This document shows, piece by piece, positions 17,928 to 25,759 of a DNA stretch of 33,034 nucleotides. A model generated the notes under the pieces. That model made no database searches. It was not told where the DNA came from and saw nothing but the letters and a program-made list of their open reading frames with translations. The DNA is taken from assembly GCA_000998045.1 (NCBI GenBank), contig LCCS01000006.1, positions 1 through 33,034 on the forward strand. Reading direction: 5' to 3'. Numbering within the stretch: the stretch's first letter is position 1; each line of letters opens with the position of its first letter. Made by a program: the position numbers and the translations under genes. The stretch is from Parcubacteria group bacterium GW2011_GWD2_42_14. Its GTDB lineage: Bacteria; Patescibacteriota; Minisyncoccia; Phycocordibacterales; UBA12088.

Positions 17928-17957
17928 CAACCCTTCCTTTTATGGGGGGAAGGGTTG
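17928..17957. terminator. Terminator-like hairpin between convergent genes
   Basis: CAACCCTTCC (17928-17937) and GGAAGGGTTG (17948-17957) form a 10-bp perfect stem, placed 26 bp after one stop codon and 15 bp before the end of the convergent gene. There is no T-tract on either side, so its terminator role is inferred from position. Confidence 0.5.
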
Positions 17958-17972
17958 AACTACACACAGCTA

Positions 17973-18419
17973 TTATCTTCGCTGGACATGATGACCGGCA
18001 TATCTGTCGATTTGTTGTTGCTCGCGTATATATGCAACGCATTGTCTAATATTTCTTTCGATTACAGGTCGTTCTCTTTCTCGGGAAATTTGACTCGGTC
18101 CGTTCAGTATCGCTCCAATAAACGTGAGCGGCGCTGCACCATAAAACGCCATTTGTTGCAAAGACCTTTCTGACTTGGTTGGCTTTTCTGTCAGTCGTAT
18201 TCCAAGCAAACCTTGCTCCATACGTCGTGTGTTTTCCATGTTGACACAATAGATAAGGTTATTCCGATCTTCATAGCTCAAATCAGCAGGTATGGACATT
18301 GTGATGGGTTGATTGAAGATATTTCCGCCACTTGGTCTTGCCGCGCAACCGTTGAATGCGAGAACAGCCACAATTGACATTAGGAGCACAACGCCCCTCC
18401 AACATTTTTTCGTAAGCAT
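17973..18419 (-). CDS. Small putative lipoprotein of unknown function
   Basis: The track start at 18479 is rejected. The ATG at 18419 has an excellent AGGAGG ribosome site 6 nt upstream, which is rare in this window. The resulting 148-residue protein begins MLTKKCWRGVVLLMSIVAVLAFNGCAARPSG: a basic start, a hydrophobic core and a lipobox-like Cys (LAFNGC, with Phe/Asn at -3/-2, so imperfect). The mature part is not recognised. It is polar, with another hydrophobic stretch (AFYGAAPLTFIGAIL) and an Arg/Glu-rich end. Lipidation at the Cys would tether it to the outer face of the membrane. It lies between two cohesin genes but has its own ribosome site and strand, so a link with them is not established. 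Confidence 0.7.
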   Translation of the reverse strand: MLTKKCWRGVVLLMSIVAVLAFNGCAARPSGGNIFNQPITMSIPADLSYEDRNNLIYCVNMENTRRMEQGLLGIRLTEKPTKSERSLQQMAFYGAAPLTFIGAILNGPSQISRERERPVIERNIRQCVAYIREQQQIDRYAGHHVQRR

Positions 18420-18583
18420 TGTACACCTCCTAAAGTAGTTTGGGCCGAGTTTGGCCTTTGGGACTGCAAAATATTGCAAGTATCCTCTAATAAAATACTA
18501 ACATTCTCTCTGTGCGAGTCAACGGTAACGGGATGAAAAAAATACAAAAATAGGGGGTGCTAAAGTAAGGCTCAGTAAAAACA

Positions 18584-19303
18584 CTATTGACCCCACAACA
18601 GAGCAAGTGAGCCAAGTCTATTTCCGCTAGAAATATTAGAAATCAAAACACCAATATCGGCAATAGTTATCTTTCCATCAAGGTTTAAATCGTATGAACG
18701 GTTGTATGCCATAAACAACCGTGCCGAGACAACACCAAAATCAAAAAGATTTACATGTTTGTCGCCATTTACGTCAGGGTTGGGAAAGGATTCGGGTCTG
18801 ACGGAGAGCACAATAGGGTTCTCACTGCACGTTACTTCCGCTCCTGTTCCATCATGTGCGAGCATGGTTGTATCTTCAAAGTATATTTTCGCTTCACCAG
18901 CTTCAGTAGGTACCACTACAAACGTAAGTACGAGTCCTCTACCTACAAAACCTGTATCGCGTATTATGCCTCCTGAAAAATGAACCTTGCCATCATCAGA
19001 GGCTACAGGTTCATCAGACCATAGGTCAATGATTGATTCCTCCCGCGATATACTCTGTATTGTCATTGAAGGAGGTGTCACGATAGTAGCACTAAGTACA
19101 TTGATAGGTGTGTCTGCATCAGCAATAACCTCAAGTGTTACCTGTTCACCAACTTCTACGTACCTGTTGTCACTGGGGACAATACACATTTCTTCCGGAT
19201 CTCGGATAAGGGAGAGTGATGAAGCAAGCAAAAAAACCATCGGAACACCAACCGCAATTTTATATTTATGTTTTCTTAGGTGATGTCGAACCATTTCAAT
19301 CAT
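18584..19303 (-). CDS. Cohesin-dockerin fusion protein
   Basis: The 239-residue product has a basic N-terminus and a hydrophobic signal anchor (about residues 16-33). A cohesin-like domain follows (about 40-168; QVTLEVIADADTPINVLSATIV, GKVHFSGGIIRDTGFVGRG, MLAHDGTGAEV). The latter two stretches closely match FEGGIPGGYCGR and LHDGSGTEA in the cohesin at 14994. A type I dockerin ends the protein (177-224; DVNGDKHVNLFDFG and DLNLDGKITIADIG, two Ca-binding repeats). One short protein carrying both partners could act as an adaptor between anchored cohesins and other dockerin proteins (inference). A TATACT box five bases before the ATG predicts a leaderless transcript. Confidence 0.88.
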   Translation of the reverse strand: MIEMVRHHLRKHKYKIAVGVPMVFLLASSLSLIRDPEEMCIVPSDNRYVEVGEQVTLEVIADADTPINVLSATIVTPPSMTIQSISREESIIDLWSDEPVASDDGKVHFSGGIIRDTGFVGRGLVLTFVVVPTEAGEAKIYFEDTTMLAHDGTGAEVTCSENPIVLSVRPESFPNPDVNGDKHVNLFDFGVVSARLFMAYNRSYDLNLDGKITIADIGVLISNISSGNRLGSLALLWGQ

Positions 19304-19308
19304 TGTTC

Positions 19309-19314
19309 AGTATA
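19309..19314 (-). promoter_or_regulatory. Candidate -10 box (TATACT), leaderless start at 19303
   Basis: On the minus strand TATACTATACT contains two overlapping TATACT boxes; the nearer one ends 5 nt before the ATG at 19303. Confidence 0.5.
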
Positions 19315-19375
19315 GTATATCGTAACAAATTTATTACTACAAAGCACGACATGCTGTACATAACTTAGAATGTTG

Positions 19376-19381
19376 TATACT
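19376..19381 (+). promoter_or_regulatory. Candidate -10 box (TATACT) for the VIT1-family gene
   Basis: TATACT ends 14 nt before the ATG at 19396, in a divergent promoter region shared with the cohesin-dockerin gene. Predicted transcription would begin near 19388. Confidence 0.45.
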
Positions 19382-19395
19382 ACACATAAATATTC

Positions 19396-19926
19396 ATGTT
19401 GAGGAGGAAGAGTACAATTAAACTTGGAGATTACTTTGATGAAGCTGTGTATGGTGCAAACGACGGTATTATTACGACGTTCGCCGTCATTTCAAGTGCG
19501 ACAGGGGCAACACTGGGATCCGAAGCTATTATTATTTTAGGGCTTGCAAACCTTGTTGCAGACGGGTTTTCTATGGGAGCTTCAAGTTTCCTTTCAATCC
19601 GCACAGCTGAAGATGTACAACGGCTTAATAGTTTCTGGAAAAAGAGAAATTCAGATGCTTTGAGCCGATCGCTCACAACTTTTGGGGCATTTGTGGTTGC
19701 TGGTTCTATACCTTTGATTCCTTTTGTAAGTGCTAGTGCGGTAGGGCATGAGTTTATGATATCTGCTGTTGCCGCGGGGATAGCTTTTTTCCTCGTGGGT
19801 GGATCTCGTACGATAGTGACTAAGCGAGGCTTCTTTATTTCTGGATTAGAAATGTTTATAGTGGGAGGTATGGCTGCAATAATAGCGTATAGCATTGGCT
19901 ATGTTATTCATTCAGGTATTGCATAG
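19396..19926 (+). CDS. VIT1/CCC1-family iron or manganese transporter
   Basis: The 176-residue membrane protein opens with the family hallmark DYFDEAVYGANDGIITTFAVISSATGA, followed by ILGLANLVADGFSMGASSFLS. It has about five hydrophobic segments (27-50, 44-65, 93-112, 118-137 and 150-172). Members of this family (Pfam VIT1) move Fe2+ or Mn2+ out of the cytosol, by proton antiport in the plant and yeast members. The cytosolic metal-binding loop between TM2 and TM3 (RTAEDVQRLNSFWKKRN) is shorter than in plant VIT1, as in many bacterial members. Start choice is uncertain: AGGAGG lies inside the annotated coding sequence, 9 nt before an ATT codon (19417), so translation may start there with only seven residues lost. 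Confidence 0.9.
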   Translation: MLRRKSTIKLGDYFDEAVYGANDGIITTFAVISSATGATLGSEAIIILGLANLVADGFSMGASSFLSIRTAEDVQRLNSFWKKRNSDALSRSLTTFGAFVVAGSIPLIPFVSASAVGHEFMISAVAAGIAFFLVGGSRTIVTKRGFFISGLEMFIVGGMAAIIAYSIGYVIHSGIA

Positions 19927-19941
19927 CAATATTACTAGTAT

Positions 19942-19967
19942 AAATTCTAGTAGTACTACTAGAATTT
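19942..19967. promoter_or_regulatory. 26-bp perfect palindrome before the thioredoxin-DsbD gene
   Basis: AAATTCTAGTAG (19942-19953), TA, then CTACTAGAATTT (19956-19967) is perfectly self-complementary. It sits 15 bp after the VIT1 stop codon and 15 bp before the next ATG. It has no T-tract on the plus side, so it could be a dimeric repressor operator or a hairpin that affects read-through and ribosome access. Confidence 0.5.
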
Positions 19968-19982
19968 CTGACACCGAAAAAT

Positions 19983-21200
19983 ATGAAAAAAAAATATAAC
20001 AAACTACTCGTCGTGGCTTTTGCATTTTTTTTGATGCCATTTTGGAACACGTTTGCGCAAACAGATACAGGAGTGACGGATGGTGTAGCGAGTAACACTG
20101 TTGCTTCAGAGAATGAGATTCTTGAGAACGACGTTGCGACATTGTACTTTTTTCATAGCGTAACGTGTCCGCATTGCAGAGAAGAGCAAAAGTTTCTTGA
20201 TAAACTCGAAACGAAGTATCCAGAGCTTACGATACTGAGGTATGAGGTTTCTGATCCAACACATACACCACTCATGCGACAGCTTGCTGCAGAGCATGGT
20301 GCAGAACGATACCTTGGGAATGTTCCGCTTACATTTGTGGGCGAGCAATATTTTGTAGGCTACGATAACGAGCGCACGACAGGTGCGGAAATAGAACGCG
20401 CGGTACGCATAGTACTAGGTTTAGAGGGGAGTGAATCCGAACAATCGAAATCTTTCTCAGTACCTTTCTTCGGGAACATTAATCAAGAAGATTTTTCTCT
20501 TCCGATACTTGCTATCCTTCTTGGATTCTTAGACGGCTTTAATGTGTGCTCACTCGGTGCACTGGTACTTATTATTGGGCTTTCCCTTAAACTACAAAGA
20601 AGAAAATCCATCCTTCTGTTTGGTGGTACATTTATTGTAACAACTGCTCTTGTTTATGGTGCGCTCATTGTTGTGTGGTATCAGGTGTTTGAACTTTTCA
20701 GTGGCTACATTGATTTTATAAAAGTACTTGTGGCGCTACTTGCCCTTGGGGGAGGTTTGTACTTCCTTAAGGAATACTTCCGTATGCGCAAGCAGGGTCC
20801 GCTGTGTGAGTTTCAGGAATCAAAATTGATTAACAGATTTATGGAACGGACTGAGGATGCGTTTCAAAACAACACTAAGCTTTTGGGGATTCTGGGAACC
20901 GTACTCGTATTCGCTGCTGTTGTGGCGATTGTTGAGTTTCCTTGTTCAGCAGCAGTCCCTGTTGTTTTTGCAGGCGTACTTGCAGAAGCGGGACTGAGCA
21001 CCTTTGTCTACCTCTCGCATATTGCGCTCTTCGTGCTGTTCTATTTGTTAGATGAGATAGTCATATTCGGTATTGCTGCATATAGACTCAAACTCTGGAT
21101 GACGAGCGGTACGTTTACCAAGTACGCAGTCCTTGGAGAGGCACTGATATTGATGCTTATTGGAGCGTACTATCTTGGCACCATGTTTGGTGTATTTTAA
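19983..21200 (+). CDS. Thioredoxin-domain / DsbD-CcdA-like membrane protein fusion
   Basis: The 405-residue product has a signal segment (about 5-25). An extracytoplasmic thioredoxin-fold domain follows (about 52-155) with active site SVTCPHCREEQ and cis-Pro region NVPLTFVG. A multi-helix membrane part (about 172-400) resembles DsbD/CcdA. It has one Cys at the start of the first helix pair (LLGFLDGFNVCSLGALVLIIG) and one in IVEFPCSAAVPVVFAGVLAEAG, at the positions of the paired Cys that shuttle electrons across the membrane. The predicted role is to pass reducing power from the cytoplasm to extracytoplasmic disulfides, consistent with the Cys-rich secreted proteins in this window. It may be co-transcribed with the VIT1 gene (56-bp gap holding a palindrome). 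The stop overlaps the convergent SET gene. Confidence 0.9.
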   Translation: MKKKYNKLLVVAFAFFLMPFWNTFAQTDTGVTDGVASNTVASENEILENDVATLYFFHSVTCPHCREEQKFLDKLETKYPELTILRYEVSDPTHTPLMRQLAAEHGAERYLGNVPLTFVGEQYFVGYDNERTTGAEIERAVRIVLGLEGSESEQSKSFSVPFFGNINQEDFSLPILAILLGFLDGFNVCSLGALVLIIGLSLKLQRRKSILLFGGTFIVTTALVYGALIVVWYQVFELFSGYIDFIKVLVALLALGGGLYFLKEYFRMRKQGPLCEFQESKLINRFMERTEDAFQNNTKLLGILGTVLVFAAVVAIVEFPCSAAVPVVFAGVLAEAGLSTFVYLSHIALFVLFYLLDEIVIFGIAAYRLKLWMTSGTFTKYAVLGEALILMLIGAYYLGTMFGVF

Positions 21201-21610
21201 GCACACTTGTTGCAAGTGCATCCATTCGGTTCTATAAACTCTTTAAAGTACTCTTCGCCGTAATCGTAGACGAGTTCTTCATCGCGGTGAAGTTCTCGGA
21301 GCGTTTTAATATAGACATGGGTACCATCTAGCACTGCCTCACAGTTCGGTGCACAAGAGTGGTTTATGTATCGGGCAAGATTATTTCGACTTGCTCCATT
21401 TATTGTCCATCTCTTGTTTATTTCAAATAAGTATCGAGCACCAAGCAAAGTGTTAGCTTCCTTGGTAGAGATAATTGGCCCAGTGTATTCAATGTACATT
21501 CCGGAAGCAATTGTGTCGGTAGCAAAAAGTCCAAGTCCAGATTTTGAACGTCTCACACGTAGCAACTTTTTTGGAATAGGTTTTGTTCGACGCATACACA
21601 TTTGAACCAT
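21197..21610 (-). CDS. Small SET-domain protein (putative protein lysine methyltransferase)
   Basis: The 137-residue protein is nearly all SET domain. It shows SGLGLFATDTIASGMYIEYTGPIIS at the start, the SAM-binding motif RYINHSCAPNCEA (about 83-95), the catalytic-Tyr motif EELVYDYGEEY (about 114-124) and a short post-SET Cys set GCTCNKCA at the end. The Cys of NHSC together with CxCxxC could bind one zinc ion, as in eukaryotic SET enzymes. Family knowledge predicts methyl transfer from SAM to a lysine in a protein; the substrate is unknown. A basic N-terminus (RRTKPIPKKLLRVRRSKS) could contact nucleic acid. It overlaps the convergent DsbD-like gene by 4 bp (the TTAA gives both stop codons). 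Confidence 0.9.
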   Translation of the reverse strand: MVQMCMRRTKPIPKKLLRVRRSKSGLGLFATDTIASGMYIEYTGPIISTKEANTLLGARYLFEINKRWTINGASRNNLARYINHSCAPNCEAVLDGTHVYIKTLRELHRDEELVYDYGEEYFKEFIEPNGCTCNKCA

Positions 21611-21707
21611 CTTAAGAAAAATAAATGTCCTCGTCTCTAACGGGACGCATCGTGAGCTAGTCTACAGGAGCATGTCAATATAGTCCACAAGTAACATACC
21701 CTTGTGG

Positions 21708-21716
21708 TGGTATACT
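21708..21716 (+). promoter_or_regulatory. Candidate extended -10 promoter (TGGTATACT) for glycerate kinase
   Basis: TGG followed by TATACT (21711-21716) forms an extended -10 element. It ends 7 nt before the ATG at 21724, which predicts a leaderless mRNA. Confidence 0.55.
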
Positions 21717-21723
21717 TTTGTGC

Positions 21724-23031
21724 ATGGGAGAAGAAACACTGCATATTATTAAAAACTTTGATGAACTTGCGACAACACCGGCGCGTACCAGCTTGCTTAC
21801 CATTGCTGAAGCAGGGTATCGAGCAATAGAAACTACCAAGGTGATACGTGACACGATACTATGTGCAGGAGACATGCTTACGGTTCAAGGTGTCGGTTAT
21901 CTGTTGACTGAATATGAAAACATTTACGTACTCGGTGTCGGGAAGTGCGCCTACGATAGTGCAGTAGAACTTGAGGCATTGCTCGGTTATCGCATTAAAG
22001 ACGGTGTGGTTGTGGATGTGCGCTCTGACAACGCACTTACCCGTATACGGTCGTATGTTGGGACTCATCCTTATCCCTCGGAAGAGAATATCACCTACAC
22101 ACAAGAGCTCCTCAACCTTGCAGAAAAAGCAACAGAGCATGACCTGGTACTGGTTATTGTCTCAGGCGGAGGTTCGACACTGCTCTGTCAGCCTGCCACG
22201 CATACCTATGCAGATGAAAAAGGACTCGTTCAACATCTCTTTAAAGCAGGTGCAACAATAGAAGAGTTGAACACGATTCGTAAACATTTAAGCAAGGCGC
22301 GAGGTGGGTATGTCGCCGCTGCAGCACACCCCGCTACCGTAATAGGACTTTTGTTTTCTGATGTTCCGGGAGATGACATGAAGACTATTGCAAGCTCACC
22401 AACGCTTATGGATAAGTCTACCCTCGCGGATGCCCGTGCAGTATTTACCAAGTATCAAGCAGAAAACTCTGATTTTTCAATTGAGCACTTGTTTGAAACC
22501 CCCAAGGATGAGCAGATGTTTTTGCACGTACGGAACTTTTTGATTCTCAAAAATGCAACAGCACTCGAAGCGATGAAAACATGTGCAGAACACCTTGGCT
22601 ATCGGGCAGAAATAAAGGAGACCAAATTGCAAGGTGAAGCTCGTGTGGTTGGTGAAGAGCTTGTACATGCGATTCGAAGTGCACGTGCACGTACAGTGTA
22701 TCTCTATGGAGGAGAAACAACCGTTACAATATCCGGCCCAGGAAAGGGGGGGAGAAACGAGGAACTTTCACTCGCTGCACTTTCACTCATAGAAGAAGAT
22801 GAGCTGGTGGTGTCACTTGCTTCAGATGGACGCGACAACACAGAGTATGCAGGTGGTATCGCAGACAAGTATACGCGAGGCATGGCGGAAGACGCACACC
22901 TCAATCCTAAGGACTTTTTATACACCAATGACAGTTATTCGTTTTTCCACTCTTTACAACAGGGTATCAAGACGGGGTATACTGGAGCAAATGTCGCTGA
23001 TTTGGTGATAGCGATTAAACATGAGCGTTAA
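21724..23031 (+). CDS. Glycerate 2-kinase (type II, DUF4147/MOFRL)
   Basis: The track begins at a TTG (21718) that lies almost on the -10 box, so the ATG at 21724 is chosen (435 residues). The N-terminal DUF4147 domain (about 15-245) has VLGVGKCAYDSA, VGTHPYPSEENI, the glycine-rich VIVSGGGSTLL and the LNTIRKHLSKARGG motif. The C-terminal MOFRL domain (about 320-430) has VYLYGGETTVTISGPGKGGRNEELSLA and SLASDGRDNTEYAGGIAD. Type II glycerate kinases phosphorylate D-glycerate with ATP, usually to 2-phosphoglycerate. That product feeds directly into enolase and PEP synthase, both encoded just downstream, which supports this role. The spacing to the PEP synthase gene is only 34 bp. Confidence 0.9.
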   Translation: MGEETLHIIKNFDELATTPARTSLLTIAEAGYRAIETTKVIRDTILCAGDMLTVQGVGYLLTEYENIYVLGVGKCAYDSAVELEALLGYRIKDGVVVDVRSDNALTRIRSYVGTHPYPSEENITYTQELLNLAEKATEHDLVLVIVSGGGSTLLCQPATHTYADEKGLVQHLFKAGATIEELNTIRKHLSKARGGYVAAAAHPATVIGLLFSDVPGDDMKTIASSPTLMDKSTLADARAVFTKYQAENSDFSIEHLFETPKDEQMFLHVRNFLILKNATALEAMKTCAEHLGYRAEIKETKLQGEARVVGEELVHAIRSARARTVYLYGGETTVTISGPGKGGRNEELSLAALSLIEEDELVVSLASDGRDNTEYAGGIADKYTRGMAEDAHLNPKDFLYTNDSYSFFHSLQQGIKTGYTGANVADLVIAIKHER

Positions 23032-23065
23032 TCTGTTCTATTAATAATATTAAATACGTAATACT

Positions 23066-25477
23066 ATGCAATTAGTCATTTGGTACAAAGATTTATCGAT
23101 TGGAGATGTACCCAAGGTAGGCGGAAAAAATGCTGCACTTGGTGAAATGGTGCGAGAGCTTCTGCCGTTAGGGGTGCGTGTGCCAAATGGTTTTGCGGTG
23201 ACGGCAGATGCGTATAATCACTTTTTAGATTCGACCAATCTCCGTAAGCGAATCAATGAGACTCTCGAGGGACTTGATACCCATGATGTGCGTGAGCTTC
23301 AGAAGCGTGGAAAACAGGTTCGTGACATGATACTTGCTGAAGAACTTCCACAAGATCTCAAAACTGAAGTTATTAACGCATATCATGAACTCGTTCTGCT
23401 TGAGGGAGCAGAGGACGTAGCAGTGCGCTCAAGTGCGACCGCTGAGGATCTTCCGGATGCTTCGTTTGCAGGTCAACAAGAGACGTACCTCAATGTGGTT
23501 GGACCAGACGATGTTGTTGAGGCAACAAAAAAATGCATCGCGAGTTTGTTTACCGATCGTGCAATAAGTTATCGCTTTGATAAAGGCTTTTCACATACCG
23601 ATACCTCGCTCTCGGTAGGGGTACAAAAAATGGTTCGTTCAGACATGGCTACGAGTGGCGTCATGTTTTCAATAGACACAGAAACCGGTTTTGACAAAGT
23701 GGTAGTTATTGAAGGTTCCTACGGACTTGGAGAAATGGTGGTACAAGGAAAAGTAACTCCAGATAGTTTTACCGTTTTTAAACCTTCTCTAGAAAAAGGT
23801 TTGAACGGTATCATTGCTCGTGACATTGGACCTAAGGAAGTAAAGATGATTTATGGTGACAAGGGAGGAATAGTTATTGATGTACCCGAAGAGGACCGCC
23901 ATCGACTCTGCTTGACTGACGAAGAGGTGGAAAGACTCGCACGATGGGCACTAGAGATTGAAAAACATTTTTCCACAAAACGAGGTCACTACCAACCAAT
24001 GGACATGGAATGGGCAAAAGATGGAAAGACAAATGAACTCTATATAGTACAGGCGCGACCAGAAACAGTCGTTTCTACACGAGATAAAAATGTATTCGTT
24101 GAGCATCAACTCAAAGGTAGTGGAAATGTCTTAACGAAAGGTACCTCAGTAGGAACGAAGATTGGTGTCGGAAAATCACGCGTTATACACAACGTAGAAA
24201 ATATTCATGACTTTAATAAGGGAGAAGTATTGGTAACAGAAATTACTGACCCAGACTGGGAACCAATCATGAAAATAGCGAGCGCTATAGTAACAGACAA
24301 GGGTGGACGTACAAGTCACGCAGCTATTGTCTCACGCGAACTTGGTATCCCTTGTATTGTGGGCACAGGGAATGCGACGCAGGTACTCCACAATGACCAA
24401 GACGTGACCGTTGATTGTAACAGTGGGAATGTACTTGAGGGAATTTTAGATTTTGAAGTTATTGAACATAGACTTGATAATCTGCCAAAACTTAAAACAA
24501 AAATAATGGTAAACGTTGGTTCTCCTGAAGAGGCGTTCAAAAATACCTACCTGCCCGTACAAGGTGTTGGGCTTGGACGACTTGAGTTTATAATTATGAG
24601 TCATATCCGAATACATCCAAACGCACTCGTCGACTATGAAAAACTTAAATGGTACGCAGGTGAAGGACAGCAAGACAAAATAGAGATTGTCAAAAAAATT
24701 GATGAATTGACCATTGGTTATGCAGATAAAACTCGCTACTATGTCGATGAACTAGCTGAAGGTATAGCAAAGATTGCTGCAGCATTTTATCCAAACGATG
24801 TGATTATTCGCTTCTCAGACTTTAAGACAAACGAGTACCGCACGCTTTTAGGTGGTGAGCTCTATGAACCAGAAGAAGAAAATCCAATGATTGGATGGCG
24901 AGGCACCAGTAGGTACTACGATGAAAAGTTTAAAACAGCCTTCGGTTTTGAATGTGAGGCAATTCAGAAAGTTCGCAACGAGCTTGGGCTCGACAACGTC
25001 ATTCCTATGATTCCGTTTTGTAGAACGCTTCAAGAAGCAGACAGTGTGCTCGCGGTTATGAAAGAGTACGGTATTGATCGTGAGAAAGGGGTAAAGGTGT
25101 ACGTTATGTGTGAAATTCCTGCCAATGTTCTTATGGCAGAAGAGTTCCTCGAGCGGTTTGATGGTTTCTCTATCGGGTCAAACGATCTTACACAGCTGGT
25201 ATTGGGTATGGACAGGGACAATAGCGTGATTGCGCACATTGCAAACGAGAACAACGAAGCAGTGAAGCGAATGATTGCACCTGCGGTTGCTGCATGTAGA
25301 AAGCACAAAAAGTACATTGGTATTTGTGGACAAGCACCGAGCGATTTCCCTGAGTTTGCACAATTCCTCGTAGGCCTCGGAATAGACAGTCTTTCCTTTA
25401 CCCCTGATACAGTCATTAAAACACTTCCAAAAATTGCAGAAGCAGAAGCAACTTACCAAGCTTCTCACAAAAATTAG
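23066..25477 (+). CDS. ppsA: Phosphoenolpyruvate synthase (pyruvate, water dikinase)
   Basis: The 803-residue length and three-part layout match PEP synthase (EC 2.7.9.2). The N-terminal ATP-grasp nucleotide domain (about 5-335) starts LSIGDVPKVGGKNAALGEMVREL and contains AVRSSATAEDLPDASFAGQQETYLNV. The swivelling phosphohistidine domain (about 380-455) has TDKGGRTSHAAIVSRELGIPCIVGTG with the phosphorylated His at 418. The C-terminal PEP/pyruvate TIM barrel (about 475-795) has LGRLEFI, FRTLL-like EYRTLLGGELYEPEEENPMIGWRG, FSIGSNDLTQLVLGMDRD and catalytic Cys in GICGQAP. The enzyme makes PEP, AMP and Pi from pyruvate, ATP and water. The canonical SDNPEF near the end is SDFPEF here. It sits between glycerate kinase and enolase genes, forming a lower-glycolysis/gluconeogenesis group. 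Confidence 0.96.
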   Translation: MQLVIWYKDLSIGDVPKVGGKNAALGEMVRELLPLGVRVPNGFAVTADAYNHFLDSTNLRKRINETLEGLDTHDVRELQKRGKQVRDMILAEELPQDLKTEVINAYHELVLLEGAEDVAVRSSATAEDLPDASFAGQQETYLNVVGPDDVVEATKKCIASLFTDRAISYRFDKGFSHTDTSLSVGVQKMVRSDMATSGVMFSIDTETGFDKVVVIEGSYGLGEMVVQGKVTPDSFTVFKPSLEKGLNGIIARDIGPKEVKMIYGDKGGIVIDVPEEDRHRLCLTDEEVERLARWALEIEKHFSTKRGHYQPMDMEWAKDGKTNELYIVQARPETVVSTRDKNVFVEHQLKGSGNVLTKGTSVGTKIGVGKSRVIHNVENIHDFNKGEVLVTEITDPDWEPIMKIASAIVTDKGGRTSHAAIVSRELGIPCIVGTGNATQVLHNDQDVTVDCNSGNVLEGILDFEVIEHRLDNLPKLKTKIMVNVGSPEEAFKNTYLPVQGVGLGRLEFIIMSHIRIHPNALVDYEKLKWYAGEGQQDKIEIVKKIDELTIGYADKTRYYVDELAEGIAKIAAAFYPNDVIIRFSDFKTNEYRTLLGGELYEPEEENPMIGWRGTSRYYDEKFKTAFGFECEAIQKVRNELGLDNVIPMIPFCRTLQEADSVLAVMKEYGIDREKGVKVYVMCEIPANVLMAEEFLERFDGFSIGSNDLTQLVLGMDRDNSVIAHIANENNEAVKRMIAPAVAACRKHKKYIGICGQAPSDFPEFAQFLVGLGIDSLSFTPDTVIKTLPKIAEAEATYQASHKN

Positions 25478-25482
25478 CTACA

Positions 25483-25677
25483 GGACTTACGTAAGCGGCG
25501 CACCACGAGGGCACTTCATTTTTCTAACTCCTTTCAGTCGTAAGAAAAATTGGTCGCATTTCTTCCTGCCTGCGCAGGCAGGCGTTGCACTGCACAAAAA
25601 CACTGCTCACCGTACTACTTGTACGCCTCGCAGTATTTTGTTTGTGTGCCTCGAACTGCACTCGTTTGCGTAAGTCC
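25483..25677. mobile_element. MITE-like palindromic element B
   Basis: The imperfect terminal inverted repeats GGACTTACGTAAGCG (25483-25497) and CGTTTGCGTAAGTCC (25663-25677) match those of A and C. The inside holds an 18-bp perfect palindrome CCTGCCTGCGCAGGCAGG (25565-25582). It also has the family stem with CTCACCGTAC facing GTACGCCTCGC, and a CCTCGAACTGCA end related to CCTAGAACTGCA in A. It starts 5 bp after the ppsA stop codon. Confidence 0.7.
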
Positions 25678-25722
25678 CATGGGTATATAGAGCCAATAAA
25701 AGCCCTTATCAACGCCTGAACT

Positions 25723-25750
25723 TTGCTTTTTTTCCGTACCCTCATACAAT
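25723..25750 (+). promoter_or_regulatory. Candidate enolase promoter
   Basis: TTGCTT (25723-25728), a 16-nt spacer, and TACAAT (25745-25750) form a plausible sigma-70-type promoter. Transcription would start two or three bases before the ATG at 25760. Confidence 0.5.
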
Positions 25751-25759
25751 TACGTATAT

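Noticed and set aside
19431-19895. 154-aa minus-strand ORF opposite the VIT1 gene
   Set aside because: It is a shadow of a strongly recognised transporter, with low-complexity Pro/Ala/Ile composition and no motif.
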